From Gemmatimonas sp. (GTDB taxonomy: Bacteria > Gemmatimonadota > Gemmatimonadetes > Gemmatimonadales > Gemmatimonadaceae): a DNA stretch of 49,680 nucleotides. A program made the translations under genes and the position numbers. The notes below the pieces were generated by a model. The model did not search any database, was not told the origin of the DNA, and worked only from the letters and a program-made list of their open reading frames with translations. The stretch is taken from the NCBI GenBank assembly GCA_011390885.1, contig JAABRO010000020.1, positions 1 through 49,680 on the forward strand, given 5' to 3'. Every line of letters starts with the position of its first letter. Position 1 is the stretch's first letter. Below are positions 1-8,339 of this stretch, one piece after another.

Positions 1-917
1 CCCACGACGGCCGCCAGCCGGCGGGTGTACGCCTCGCGACTCGCGCGCTCACGCGCCAGGTGTTCACGCCATGCGTCACGAGAGACGGTCAGGGTCGGAT
101 GCTCGAAGGGGCCATGCGCGCGGCGTACGCCCGACGGCGCGATCGTGGTGACCGTGTAGTCGTCTGCATGGATCAGCGCGATCGTCCCGTCCGCGAACAC
201 GCCCCACTCGTTGACTGCTGCAAACGGCCCGAGGCCGAGTGTCCATGCGTTGTCGCCCGCAATCGTCGGGAAGGCACTCTGCGCGTCGCCCACACGAAGC
301 CAGGCGACCGTATCGACGTGCACGCTCTCGAGTGAGACGCGGAGCAACGGTGCCGAATCCCCCTTGCTGAACCCCAGGCCGCTGCCCATCGGCGAGAAGA
401 TGTACGGCATGCCGAACAGCTGCCCGCTCGTGTCGGCGAACGCGAACGTCGGCATGCTGGCCACGAGGCTGGGGCGCACGATCGCGCGCGCACCGGGGGC
501 ATCGGGCGTGTCGAGTCCGATGTTGACCGATCGCTCGGGTCGTCCGAGCGGCGAGATGAGCGACACGCGGGTGGGCACCCCTCGTGACACGACGGCCAGC
601 GTGTCGGCACGCAGCCGGAAGATCGAGGTGATCGACCTGAACTCGCCTGGGCCGTCGCCTGCCCGGCCGTGCGGTCGTACGCTGTCGAGGCGAAAATCGG
701 CGACGAGCACGTCGCGCGTCCGACGGTCGGCGATCGCGACCGTCTCATCAGAAAGCTCCACCACCGCCACCGCCGACGCGAAGCGCGTGCTCAAGCTGTC
801 GGTCGATGCCGGGAAAGGCGTACCCGTACGCACGGCAGGGCGCTCTCTCGTGCAGCCAGCCAGTGCGACGGCGAACATGACCAGTCCTGCGTAGGCTCCA
901 TCAACACGAAATCGCAT
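1..917 (-). CDS. Partial exported lipoprotein, beta-propeller-like
   Basis: Open frame running off the left edge, so the C-terminus is missing; about 305 residues are visible. It starts at ATG 917 on the minus strand. The N-terminus (MRFRVDGAYAGLVMF) leads into a hydrophobic stretch ending in a lipobox (LAGC), so it is probably a lipid-anchored periplasmic or outer-membrane lipoprotein. The body holds repeated short strands of the type seen in 6-bladed or NHL propellers, including the segment GRAGDGPGEF, which is common in such proteins (GxGPGEF). No enzyme motif was seen. It is divergent from the exported gene at 1075. The family assignment rests on repeat style and the GPGEF motif only; the specific function is unknown. 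Confidence 0.7.
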   Translation of the reverse strand, partial: MRFRVDGAYAGLVMFAVALAGCTRERPAVRTGTPFPASTDSLSTRFASAVAVVELSDETVAIADRRTRDVLVADFRLDSVRPHGRAGDGPGEFRSITSIFRLRADTLAVVSRGVPTRVSLISPLGRPERSVNIGLDTPDAPGARAIVRPSLVASMPTFAFADTSGQLFGMPYIFSPMGSGLGFSKGDSAPLLRVSLESVHVDTVAWLRVGDAQSAFPTIAGDNAWTLGLGPFAAVNEWGVFADGTIALIHADDYTVTTIAPSGVRRAHGPFEHPTLTVSRDAWREHLARERASREAYTRRLAAVV

Positions 918-1074
918 GAGTCCTCGCGTGGGAGTGGAGGCAACGCGGGCGGCGAGCGCGCCGGACCCGCGTTGCCGGACTACACGGTCATTCGGGCTCG
1001 ACGCATCCCACCGTGAGCAACCAGTTGAGCGTTCCCGTATCGTTCACCTCAACAATTTGAACTCCGGAGGAGTC

Positions 1075-1617
1075 ATGAGCATGTCAGCCGTCACGGTATT
1101 GCGAATGCTTGGCGCCGCACTCCTTGTTCTCGGCGGAACCACGGCGCACGCGCAGCGCACGTCGACAGAATCGGCTGGGGCAGCCTGGATAGTCCACGTC
1201 GGCAGGGGCAGCTTTGCCAGAGCGCTGGACGTCGAGACGGGCAGCCGCTCAATCAGCGTTCCGATCATCGGGGCCGCGTTCGAGCTGCCATTGGGTGACC
1301 GAGCTCGGCTCGGTCTCGCCGCTGGCGCTGGCGCGCTGCTCGGCGGAACGCCGGGTGGAAGCACTGCAGAAGGCACCATGCTCGATGCGGCAGCACTCTG
1401 GCTCGTCACGCCCCTCGAGCACGAGTGGGGCGTGCTCGTCGGGCCCGGGCTCACGCACACACGGTTCGGCGTGTCGCGTACCGGTGTCGGTGGCGTCGTC
1501 AGTGCCGGTGTGCGACGCGGCATCGGCCCGCGCCTCACGGTGCGATCGCACGCCATGTCGGGAGATGGGATCGGCGTCGCGACGCGAGTCGAACTCGGGC
1601 TCGTGCTGACCCGCTGA
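1075..1617 (+). CDS. Small exported protein, barrel-like
   Basis: 180 residues from ATG 1075, chosen because a CCGGAGGAG ribosome-binding site sits just upstream; the longer in-frame ATG at 916 has no such site and would put a non-signal sequence first. The N-terminus is a clear signal peptide (hydrophobic run followed by THAQ near residue 27). The mature part alternates glycine-rich and amphipathic strands and ends in LGLVLTR, as in small outer-membrane barrels or barrel-like domains. No enzyme motif is visible. It converges with bchZ, separated by a strong hairpin. Unrelated by sequence to photosynthesis genes; function unknown. Confidence 0.7.
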   Translation: MSMSAVTVLRMLGAALLVLGGTTAHAQRTSTESAGAAWIVHVGRGSFARALDVETGSRSISVPIIGAAFELPLGDRARLGLAAGAGALLGGTPGGSTAEGTMLDAAALWLVTPLEHEWGVLVGPGLTHTRFGVSRTGVGGVVSAGVRRGIGPRLTVRSHAMSGDGIGVATRVELGLVLTR

Positions 1618-1618
1618 C

Positions 1619-1667
1619 CATCGTGTCCGGTCGCGACGCCACGAGCTTGGCGCGACCGGACACGATG
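1619..1667. terminator. Bidirectional hairpin at the photosynthesis-cluster edge
   Basis: Perfect 17-bp inverted repeat: arms 1619-1635 (CATCGTGTCCGGTCGCG) and 1651-1667, with a 15-nt loop. It lies between the stop of the exported gene at 1617 and the stop of bchZ at 1675, which converge, so it can end transcripts from both sides. There is no long T run, so whether it works alone is inferred. Confidence 0.8.
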
Positions 1668-1674
1668 ACGCGCC

Positions 1675-3132
1675 TTAAGCGCCCACGCCCTGCACCGCGC
1701 GACGCGATGCGAGCACGTGATCGCGCGTCACTTCGGCGTCGCCCAGTTCGCGCGCGTCCTTCTCGGCCGCGTCGCGCAGGCGCTTCGCCACCGAGATGCG
1801 GATGAGCACCGGCTGCGACTCGCACAGCTCGTCGAGCAGCGCCTTGGCATCGTCGCTCCACGGCAGCTCCTGGTGCAGGCGGCTCGGCGTGGCGTCGATC
1901 TTGTCCATGTCCGTGCCCAGCGGCAGGATGTGGAAGAGCGCATCGAACAGCTGGTTGCACACTTCCTGGATGAGATACGTGGCGCCGGCGTAGCCCATGA
2001 ACGGCGTGCCCGTGTGCCGGCGCACGATCGCGCCGGGGAACGACGCGGGAATGTACATGGCGCGCGAGCCGCTCTCGGCCAGGTACATGCGCTCGTTGTA
2101 GCTGCCGAACATGATGAGTGGCGGCTTCTCCTTGATCGCCGCGCGCACCGCCTGATTGTCGGGCTTCACACCGGGACGGCGCGCGAAGCTGAACGTGCAG
2201 GGCAGCCCCATCTCCGTTTCGAGGAAATGGCGAATGCCGCGCGCGTGCGTTTCGTTGGCCACGATGGCGAAGCTGGCCGTGCCGAAGAAGTCCTGCGTGA
2301 CCGAGCGCCACAGGTCCCACAGCGGCTTGATCGTGGTGTGCTTCTCGCGCTCGATGAACGGCTCCGGATCGAGACCGAGCAGCTCGCCCAGCGTGCGCAG
2401 GAACTTGGTGGTGCTGTGCAGGCCGATCGGCGCCTGCAGGAACGGCACTTCGAGATCTTCGCACAGCATGCGCCCGAACTCGCGGTACATGCAGATGTTC
2501 ACGTCGGCATCGACGAGGCGCGGCACGTCCTGCAGGTGGCTGCCGAGCGGAAACACCATGTTGATCTCGGCACCGATGCCTTCCACCAGCCGGCGCATCT
2601 CGGCCAGGTCGCTCCACGTGTTGAAGTAGCCGTAGATGGGACCGATGATGTTCACGCGTGGCTTGTCGCCGGGCTGGCGCTCGCGCTTCTTCGGGCGCAC
2701 GCCCTTCTTGAGGCCGTACTCCGTCCACAGCCAGTACATGGCGCGGTTCGCGGCCTGCCACTGGTCTTCGTCGATCGTGCGCGGCAGGAAGCGCTGGATG
2801 TTCGTGCCTTCGGGCGTCACGCCACCGCCGATCATCTCGGCGATGGAGCCCGTCACGACCACGGCGGGCAGTTCGGGATCGAGCGTGCGATGCGCGCGGC
2901 GCATGGCGCCTTCGGTGCCGGTCTGGCCGAGCTCCTCTTCGCCCAGGCCGGTGACCACGATGGGCAGCTCGTGCGGCGGCAGCGCGTCGGTGTAGTGCAG
3001 CACCGAGGTGACCGGCAGGTTCTCGCACCCCACCGGTCCGTCGATCACGACCTGCATGCCCTTGATCGCGGTGAACACGTACACCGCGCCCCAGTAGCCG
3101 CCCGCGCGGTCGAGGTCCAGAATCAGCGTCAT
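1675..3132 (-). CDS. bchZ: Chlorophyllide a reductase subunit Z
   Basis: 485 residues. One half of the catalytic BchYZ component of chlorophyllide a oxidoreductase, the nitrogenase-like enzyme that reduces ring B of chlorophyllide a to give the bacteriochlorin. Recognisable by the N-terminus [20 protein letters not shown], the conserved cysteine in [11 protein letters not shown] (C36), the [16 protein letters not shown] region and the C-terminal DHVLASRR segment. C36 matches the cysteine known to contribute to the BchYZ iron-sulfur cluster. ATG 3132 overlaps the bchY stop by four bases (ATGA), so translation is probably coupled. A much longer in-frame open stretch upstream is only a shadow inside bchY. 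Last gene of the crtF-bchCXYZ run; a terminator hairpin, not puf genes, follows. Confidence 0.97.
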   Translation of the reverse strand: MTLILDLDRAGGYWGAVYVFTAIKGMQVVIDGPVGCENLPVTSVLHYTDALPPHELPIVVTGLGEEELGQTGTEGAMRRAHRTLDPELPAVVVTGSIAEMIGGGVTPEGTNIQRFLPRTIDEDQWQAANRAMYWLWTEYGLKKGVRPKKRERQPGDKPRVNIIGPIYGYFNTWSDLAEMRRLVEGIGAEINMVFPLGSHLQDVPRLVDADVNICMYREFGRMLCEDLEVPFLQAPIGLHSTTKFLRTLGELLGLDPEPFIEREKHTTIKPLWDLWRSVTQDFFGTASFAIVANETHARGIRHFLETEMGLPCTFSFARRPGVKPDNQAVRAAIKEKPPLIMFGSYNERMYLAESGSRAMYIPASFPGAIVRRHTGTPFMGYAGATYLIQEVCNQLFDALFHILPLGTDMDKIDATPSRLHQELPWSDDAKALLDELCESQPVLIRISVAKRLRDAAEKDARELGDAEVTRDHVLASRRAVQGVGA

Positions 3133-4811
3133 ACCATCGCCTCGGCCTTGCGCTTCTTGTTGAGCTTCTCGATGTGGCGCTTGTAGTGCTCGCGGAACTC
3201 CGGGCGATCCTGCGGGACTTCCTCCCACACGCCGGCGTTGTAGCCGCTGCCCACGTCGCCGAAGAACGACTTCATCTCGTCGAAGCGATGCTTGTTGGCC
3301 ATCGCCGTGTTCACCACCATGCCGAGCGAGCCGGCGCCGGCGGGGCCGAAGAGCGGACGCGCCGAGATGAGATTGGTGAAGTAGAGCGACGGAATGGTGA
3401 GTTCCTTGGCCTTCTGCACCACCGGCGTGGTGCCGATGGCGAGGTCGGGCTGGAACTCCTGCATGGCGGCGATGTCCTGCTCGAGCGACGCGCGGAACTG
3501 CACGTGCACGCCCTTGGCCTCGAGCCACTCGCGGTCGGCGTCGCTGAAGCGCGTGCGCGGGCAGGCACTGCCCACGTAGCGCACATCGGCGCCGCTCTCG
3601 ATGAGCAGGCGCGCCACGAGCAGCTCCGAGCCCTCGTAGCCGCTGAGCGTGATGCGCCCCTTGATCGGCACGGTGGAGAGTGCGCCCTTGATGGCGGGCA
3701 GCACGCGGTTCTTGGTGGCGTCCACCAGGTCGCGCTTCACGTTGGCCATGTCGCCGATGGCGTCGAGCCAGGCGGCCGTGCCGTCGTAGCCCACGGGGCC
3801 CGAGCCCACGATGGGGCGACCGGCGGCCTCGAACTCGCGGAACGACGCCGTATAGAACGGGTGAATGGCGGCCACGCCCACGCAGTCGAGCGCGGCGTAC
3901 AGCTCGCGCCATTCGCGCGTGGGCACGACGGGGCCGGCGGCGAGGCCGAGTCCGTCGAGCAGCATGCCGATGCCGACGGGGTCGGCGGGGAACATCTCAC
4001 CCACGAGCGTGACGGTGGGCTTCTGCGCCTTGCCGCCGCGCGGCGCCTGCACGGGGCCGGCTTCGGCTTCGGTGCGCGCGTACTTGAGCATCGCACCGGC
4101 GAGCACGTCCTTGGCCTCGGCGTGCGTGGGCACGCCGAAGCCGGGCACGTCGATGCCGATGATGCGCACGCCGTTGATCTCCTTGGGGAGGATCTGCAGC
4201 GGCACGCCCGACGCGGTGGGGACGCACAGGTTGGTGATCACGATCGCGTCGTAGAGCGCCGGATCGGCCATCTCGTGCACGGCGTCACGGATGTCCTCGA
4301 ACAGCTTGCCGGTGACGAGCGATTCGGAGTTGAAGGGCACGTAGCCCACGGTGCGCCGCGCGCCGTAGAAGTGCGACGTGAACGTGAGGCCGTACACGCA
4401 GCAGGCGCTGCCGCTGAGGATCGTGGCGGTGCGGCGCATGCGCAGTCCCACGCGCAGCGAGCCGAACGCGGGACACATGCTCTGCGGCTGATCGTGCGGA
4501 CCCTTGGGGTAGTCGGCCGCGTAGCGATCGAGCGTGTCGCTCTTGCCGGCCGCGCGCGCGGCGGCCAGCATCTCGTCGGCGCCCGCGTGGCAGCCGAGAC
4601 CGTCCTGCGTGGTGGCGGCCACGTTGATGGAGTTCGCGTCGACCACGGGGAGGGGCTTGCCGCTCACGCCGGTGGCTGCGGCCCCTTCGCTCGTCGCGCT
4701 CGCCCCGGGGCCGCACCCCATGCCGCCGGGCTGGTCGGCATCGTTCACCATCGGGCTTGCCGCGGCGTCGTCGTACACGACCTCGCCGCTGGTCTTCGTG
4801 TCGGGAGTCAT
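3129..4811 (-). CDS. bchY: Chlorophyllide a reductase subunit Y
   Basis: 560 residues. Partner of BchZ in the catalytic component of chlorophyllide a oxidoreductase. Conserved pieces seen: [12 protein letters not shown] (C74), [18 protein letters not shown] (C113), [11 protein letters not shown] (C137/C138), and the C-terminal [20 protein letters not shown]. These cysteines correspond in position to the BchY ligands of the iron-sulfur cluster in purple bacteria; which of 137/138 serves cannot be told here. The first about 60 residues (alanine/glycine rich, with GGMGCGPG) form an extension that looks poorly conserved. It starts 10 bp after the bchX stop and overlaps bchZ by four bases, so the three reductase genes are one transcription unit. 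Confidence 0.97.
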   Translation of the reverse strand: MTPDTKTSGEVVYDDAAASPMVNDADQPGGMGCGPGASATSEGAAATGVSGKPLPVVDANSINVAATTQDGLGCHAGADEMLAAARAAGKSDTLDRYAADYPKGPHDQPQSMCPAFGSLRVGLRMRRTATILSGSACCVYGLTFTSHFYGARRTVGYVPFNSESLVTGKLFEDIRDAVHEMADPALYDAIVITNLCVPTASGVPLQILPKEINGVRIIGIDVPGFGVPTHAEAKDVLAGAMLKYARTEAEAGPVQAPRGGKAQKPTVTLVGEMFPADPVGIGMLLDGLGLAAGPVVPTREWRELYAALDCVGVAAIHPFYTASFREFEAAGRPIVGSGPVGYDGTAAWLDAIGDMANVKRDLVDATKNRVLPAIKGALSTVPIKGRITLSGYEGSELLVARLLIESGADVRYVGSACPRTRFSDADREWLEAKGVHVQFRASLEQDIAAMQEFQPDLAIGTTPVVQKAKELTIPSLYFTNLISARPLFGPAGAGSLGMVVNTAMANKHRFDEMKSFFGDVGSGYNAGVWEEVPQDRPEFREHYKRHIEKLNKKRKAEAMV

Positions 4812-4821
4812 GCGTCGCGTC

Positions 4822-5823
4822 TCAGACGGAATCGTAGACGACTTCGAGCGTGGGCTTGACCACGTCGTCCTTGCCGCACATGTCGAACATGGTGGCCGGC
4901 TCGAGCACGAAGTCGCGCCCGGTGGTCTCGGCCGAGAACAGGTCGAGCAGCGCGTCCATCGTGAGCGGCTTCGGACGCACCGGCGGCGCTTCGGCGACGT
5001 TGGTGGCGAGCTCCGCGAACAGCGGGCCCCACTGTCCCTCGGGGAAGCCGATGATCTCGTAGTTGGCGCTCTTGCGGCGAATGTCCTCGTGCTGCGGCAC
5101 CTTCGCGAGCACCGGGATCGCGGCCTTCTCGGCGAACTTCGCCGCCTCGCCGGTGCCGTCGTCCTTGTTGATCACCATGCCGGCCACGCCCACGTTGCCG
5201 CCGAGCTTGCGGAAGTATTCCACGGCGTTGCAGACGTTGTTGGCCACGTACAGCGACTGCATGTCGTTGGACGCCACCACGATGACCTTCTGGCACATGT
5301 CACGCGCGATCGGCAGGCCGAAGCCGCCGCACACCACGTCGCCGAGGAAGTCGAGCAGCACGAAGTCGAAGCCCCAGTCGTGGAAGCCGAGCTTCTCGAG
5401 GATCTCGAAGCCGTGGATGATGCCGCGTCCACCGCAGCCGCGTCCCACTTCGGGGCCGCCGAGTTCCATGGCGAACACGCCGCCGCGCTTGAAGCAGACG
5501 TCGCCGATCTTCACCTCTTCGCCGGCCAGCTTCTTCTTCGAGCTGACGTCGATGATGGTGGGGCAGGCCTTGCCGCCGAAGAGCAGCGAGGTGGTGTCGC
5601 TCTTGGGATCGCAGCCGATGAGCAGCACCTTCTTGCCCTGCTGCGCCATCATGTACGAGAGGTTGGCGAGCGTGAAGCTCTTGCCGATGCCACCCTTGCC
5701 GTAGATCGCGATGATCTGCGTTTCCTTGGTGACGGGGCCCGTATGCACCTGTTCGGGCTCGCTGTCGGCTTCGGCGCGCACGTTGCTGTGGAGTTGGTGC
5801 AGGGCGGAGGCGTTGTCACTCAT
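4822..5823 (-). CDS. bchX: Chlorophyllide a reductase iron protein X
   Basis: 333 residues. ATP-dependent reductase component that feeds electrons to BchYZ; homologous to nitrogenase iron protein NifH and to BchL. A P-loop is at residues 42-49 (GKGGIGKS), a switch region at LIGCDPKSDTT, and the two conserved cysteines for the intersubunit [4Fe-4S] cluster are in GRGCGGRGI and ARDMCQKV. The N-terminal 35 residues are a variable tail. Start ATG 5823 overlaps the bchC stop (ATGA). Longer frames upstream are shadows within bchC. Confidence 0.97.
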   Translation of the reverse strand: MSDNASALHQLHSNVRAEADSEPEQVHTGPVTKETQIIAIYGKGGIGKSFTLANLSYMMAQQGKKVLLIGCDPKSDTTSLLFGGKACPTIIDVSSKKKLAGEEVKIGDVCFKRGGVFAMELGGPEVGRGCGGRGIIHGFEILEKLGFHDWGFDFVLLDFLGDVVCGGFGLPIARDMCQKVIVVASNDMQSLYVANNVCNAVEYFRKLGGNVGVAGMVINKDDGTGEAAKFAEKAAIPVLAKVPQHEDIRRKSANYEIIGFPEGQWGPLFAELATNVAEAPPVRPKPLTMDALLDLFSAETTGRDFVLEPATMFDMCGKDDVVKPTLEVVYDSV

Positions 5824-6761
5824 GCGGCGGAGCTCCAGTCGAGGATCATCTTGACGCACTCGGGATCGGTGAACGCGGTCACGTAGGCGGCGTCGGCGTG
5901 CGCCGCTTCGCGCCGGTGGGTAATGAGGCCGTCGAGGTCGAGCGTGCCGCTGTTGGCCAGCTCGGCGACGGCCACGAGGTCGCCCGGTGCCCACTGCGCT
6001 GCCACGGTGAGTGTGGCCTCGCGCAGGAAGGCGGGCGGAAACACGAAGGAGACCGGCTCGTGGTAGAAGCCCGCGAGCACGATGGTGCCCTGCGGCTTGA
6101 GCCGGCCGATGAGGGTGTCGAGCAGGCCGTTGGCGCCGCTGACTTCCTGGATGCACTGATAGGTGGTGCCCACGTCGTCATCGGGGTGCACCACGCGGTA
6201 GCCGGCGGCGCCTTCCATGCGAATGGGGTTCACCTCCCACACGGTGGGCGCGGGCCCGCCGAGCACGAGCGTGAGGCGCGCGATGAGCCGACCCAGCGCG
6301 CCGTGCCCCACGATGAGATCGGGGAGCGGCCGCTTGCCCACGCCGAGCGCATGATAGGCGGTGGCGGCGAGGGCGAAGAGCACCCCCTTCTCGCCGACGG
6401 CATCGGTGATGGGGACGGTGCGGGCTCCCGGCACGACGACCCGCGCGGCCTGCCCGCCGAAGAGTCCGCGCGCGCCTTCGAAGCCCTTGGAGCCGGCGAT
6501 GAACACCTGCTGGCCCACGGTGCGTCCGGAGGTGGGGCCGGCCTCGATGATCTCGCCGACCGCTTCGTAGCCGGGCACGAGCGGATAGCCGAGGCCGGGG
6601 AAGGGCGGCATGGTGCCGGTATATAGAAGGCGCTCGGTGCCGGTGCTGATGCCGGACCAGCGGATGGCGACCACGACGTCTTCGTCAGCGGGCGCAACGA
6701 GGGAAAGTCGACGCAGCGCGAGCGTTTCGGGCTGCTCGAACACGACGGCCAACGTGTCCAC
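5820..6761 (-). CDS. bchC: 3-hydroxyethyl-bacteriochlorophyllide a dehydrogenase
   Basis: 313 residues from GTG 6761 (VDTLAVVFEQPE), the start that matches the family and has an AGAGG site a few bases upstream. BchC oxidises the 3-hydroxyethyl group to the 3-acetyl group of bacteriochlorophyllide a. It is an MDR-superfamily dehydrogenase: N-terminal GroES-like part with ISTGTERLLYTG and PGYEAVGEI, then a nucleotide-binding fold with GHGALGRL. The catalytic zinc ligands of classic alcohol dehydrogenases are not evident, as is usual for BchC. An in-frame ATG at 6836 would place the start inside the operator region and is rejected. bchC has its own promoter region, then overlaps bchX by four bases. 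Confidence 0.95.
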   Translation of the reverse strand: MDTLAVVFEQPETLALRRLSLVAPADEDVVVAIRWSGISTGTERLLYTGTMPPFPGLGYPLVPGYEAVGEIIEAGPTSGRTVGQQVFIAGSKGFEGARGLFGGQAARVVVPGARTVPITDAVGEKGVLFALAATAYHALGVGKRPLPDLIVGHGALGRLIARLTLVLGGPAPTVWEVNPIRMEGAAGYRVVHPDDDVGTTYQCIQEVSGANGLLDTLIGRLKPQGTIVLAGFYHEPVSFVFPPAFLREATLTVAAQWAPGDLVAVAELANSGTLDLDGLITHRREAAHADAAYVTAFTDPECVKMILDWSSAA

Positions 6762-6817
6762 GGAACCTCTGAACTGAGTGGAATCGGGCGGGAGAGAGAC
6801 CCGTCGAAGAGACGAAG

Positions 6818-6861
6818 TGTAAACTGAACGTGACACCTCGCTGTGTCAATAAATCCCGACA
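6818..6861 (-). promoter_or_regulatory. Tandem PpsR/CrtJ-type operators of bchC
   Basis: Two perfect TGT-N12-ACA palindromes: 6818-6835 and 6844-6861, exactly 8 bp apart. This is the known recognition sequence of PpsR/CrtJ, the aerobic/light repressor of photosynthesis genes, and the 8-bp tandem arrangement is that described for the bchC promoter of Rhodobacter capsulatus. Reading toward bchC, TTGACA (complement of 6844-6849) falls within the distal palindrome and fits a -35 box; the proximal palindrome would then cover the -10 region. The -10 hexamer itself is weak. Confidence 0.85.
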
Positions 6862-6901
6862 AACTCTTTCGGGAAAAATCGCACGCAAACGCAGGTCGGC
6901 G

Positions 6902-6927
6902 GGAGGGGCGGCCGATGCCACCCCTCC
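6902..6927 (-). terminator. Hairpin after crtF
   Basis: Inverted repeat GGAGGGG/CCCCTCC (6902-6908 and 6921-6927) with a short inner GGC/GCC pairing, 17 bp past the crtF stop. A run of five T lies about 20 bp further in the direction of transcription, so this is not a textbook terminator; it may attenuate read-through from crtF into bchC. Confidence 0.45.
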
Positions 6928-6943
6928 TCCTGGAGCGCCGCGC

Positions 6944-8176
6944 TCAGGTCTCGGCGACGATCAGCCCCGTCTGGATCGGGTAGCGCGTGGCGATCTGACG
7001 GGTCTTGCGGAAGCCGGCGTCGTGGATCATGGCGCGGAGTTCGTCGGGGCGACGGGCGCGCCCCTTGCCCATGGCCATGAGGTAGAAGTTGAAGTAGGCG
7101 TCGCCCACCGGCTCGGCGGAGCGGGCACCCGACATGGCTTCGGCCACGAGCAGCGTGCCGCCGCGTGGCAGGGCGGCGTGCACCTTGCGCAGGAGGCGCT
7201 GCACCGACTCGTCGTCGTGGTCGAGCAGCACACGCACGAGCGAGATCACGTCGGCCCCGACGGGGAGCGCGTCCGCGTGGAAGTTGCCGCCCACCACCGA
7301 CGCGCGGTTGCCGAGGCCGTCCCGCCGCAGGCGGGACTCCGCACGCACGGTCACGGCCGGCAGGTCGAACAGCATGAGGCGGAGCTTGTCGTGCCGCCGT
7401 CCGGCCGTGGAGAGGAAGACGCCCTCGCCGCCGCCCACGTCGAGCAGGCACTGGTGGCGGGAGAGGTCGTAGTGGTCGAGCACGTCGGAGGCGAGGGGCG
7501 GCAGCGTGGCCGCCATCATCTCGGAGTACGAGGCCACGCGGGCGTCATCGATGGCCTGGGGGCGCGGCGCGTCGGCGTAGGGCCAGTAGCGCGAGAGCTC
7601 GGTGCGGAAGTCGCTGCCGGAGCGGAGCAGGGTGACCGGATCGGCGAGGTCGCCGTAGGCCATGGCGTGGTGGCGAATGAGGGCCACGAGCCCCGCGTTG
7701 CCGACCATGGGAGCGCCGAGTGGTCCGAGGGCGATGCGGCCGCCGCGGCGCCGGGCGAAGAGCTGGAGCGAGCAGGCGGCGCGAATGAGTCGCTCGGTGG
7801 CCACCGGCGGCAGGCCGGTCTTCGCGCCGATCTGTTCAGCCGTGAGGGGTCCCTTGGCCAGCAGCTCGAAGAGGTCGAGCTCCACGCAGGCGTACAGCGT
7901 CTGCGTGTACACGAAGCCGGCCATGAGGTCGAACAGGGCGCGGCTGCGGCGCAGGGCCACGGGGCGGGTGAGCGGGAACTTCGCCGCCCAGCGCTGGAAG
8001 CCTTCGGTGGCCACGAACGCGTTCCATCGGTCGCGCCAGCGCTCCCAGAAGGGGGCATCGGCAAGGGTGCCGACGCGCGGGTCGGCGAGGCGGACGTCGC
8101 GGGCGGAGGCCGCGTCGGTCGCGGCGGCCGGGAGCACGTCCGCCATCGAGCGGTCGGGGGGCGTCACCGCGGACAC
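6944..8176 (-). CDS. crtF: CrtF-type carotenoid O-methyltransferase
   Basis: 410 residues. CrtF methylates the C-1 hydroxyl of acyclic carotenoids (hydroxyneurosporene/demethylspheroidene type) with S-adenosylmethionine, giving the methoxy carotenoids of purple bacteria. N-terminal winged-helix dimerisation region (ELLAKGPLTAEQIGAKTGL), then a Rossmann methyltransferase with SAM motif LLDVGGGEGVFL and LFDLPAVTVRAE. The C-terminus (DAYFNFYLMAMGKGRARRPD) is like CrtF rather than BchU. The position immediately before bchC, same strand, is the classic purple-bacterial crtF-bchCXYZ order and supports the call. The exact start is uncertain; MADV at residue 11 is an alternative. A promoter-operator lies 116 bp upstream. 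Confidence 0.88.
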   Translation of the reverse strand: MSAVTPPDRSMADVLPAAATDAASARDVRLADPRVGTLADAPFWERWRDRWNAFVATEGFQRWAAKFPLTRPVALRRSRALFDLMAGFVYTQTLYACVELDLFELLAKGPLTAEQIGAKTGLPPVATERLIRAACSLQLFARRRGGRIALGPLGAPMVGNAGLVALIRHHAMAYGDLADPVTLLRSGSDFRTELSRYWPYADAPRPQAIDDARVASYSEMMAATLPPLASDVLDHYDLSRHQCLLDVGGGEGVFLSTAGRRHDKLRLMLFDLPAVTVRAESRLRRDGLGNRASVVGGNFHADALPVGADVISLVRVLLDHDDESVQRLLRKVHAALPRGGTLLVAEAMSGARSAEPVGDAYFNFYLMAMGKGRARRPDELRAMIHDAGFRKTRQIATRYPIQTGLIVAET

Positions 8177-8268
8177 CCGAGCGGTTGGCGAGCTGGCAAC
8201 GGGGAGCTGGGGGAGCCGGGGATCGACGGTGCTGGATGCGCGTCCGGTCCCGGTGGCGTACGATGGCG

Positions 8269-8309
8269 ACGTTAGTGCGCCCCCCGAACAGTGTCAAGCG
8301 AAGTGTACA
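8269..8309. promoter_or_regulatory. Divergent crtF/bchI promoter with one PpsR/CrtJ site
   Basis: Toward crtF (minus): TTGACA (complement of 8292-8297), a 17-bp spacer, then TAACGT (complement of 8269-8274), a good housekeeping-type promoter. A perfect TGT-N12-ACA palindrome spans 8292-8309 and overlaps that -35 box. Toward bchI (plus): TGTACA at 8304-8309, a 17-bp spacer, and TAATTA at 8327-8332 form a weaker candidate. One bound repressor could therefore block both directions. Confidence 0.75.
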
Positions 8310-8339
8310 GTTGACGCGTCAGGGCTTAATTACCCGCGC

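Noticed and set aside
211-894. 227-residue rightward open frame
   Set aside because: Antisense shadow of the lipoprotein gene 1-917, which has a signal peptide and lipobox.
1675-3912. 745-residue leftward open frame covering bchZ and part of bchY
   Set aside because: Only the part from ATG 3132 matches BchZ; the upstream part is an arginine-rich shadow of bchY in another frame.
4534-5886. 450-residue rightward open frame over bchX/bchY
   Set aside because: Low-complexity Ala/Val/His/Arg composition typical of antisense frames in high-GC DNA; bchX and bchY are certain on the other strand.
6762-6836. Upstream ATG start for bchC at 6836
   Set aside because: Lies at the PpsR palindromes; family start and ribosome-binding site favour GTG 6761.
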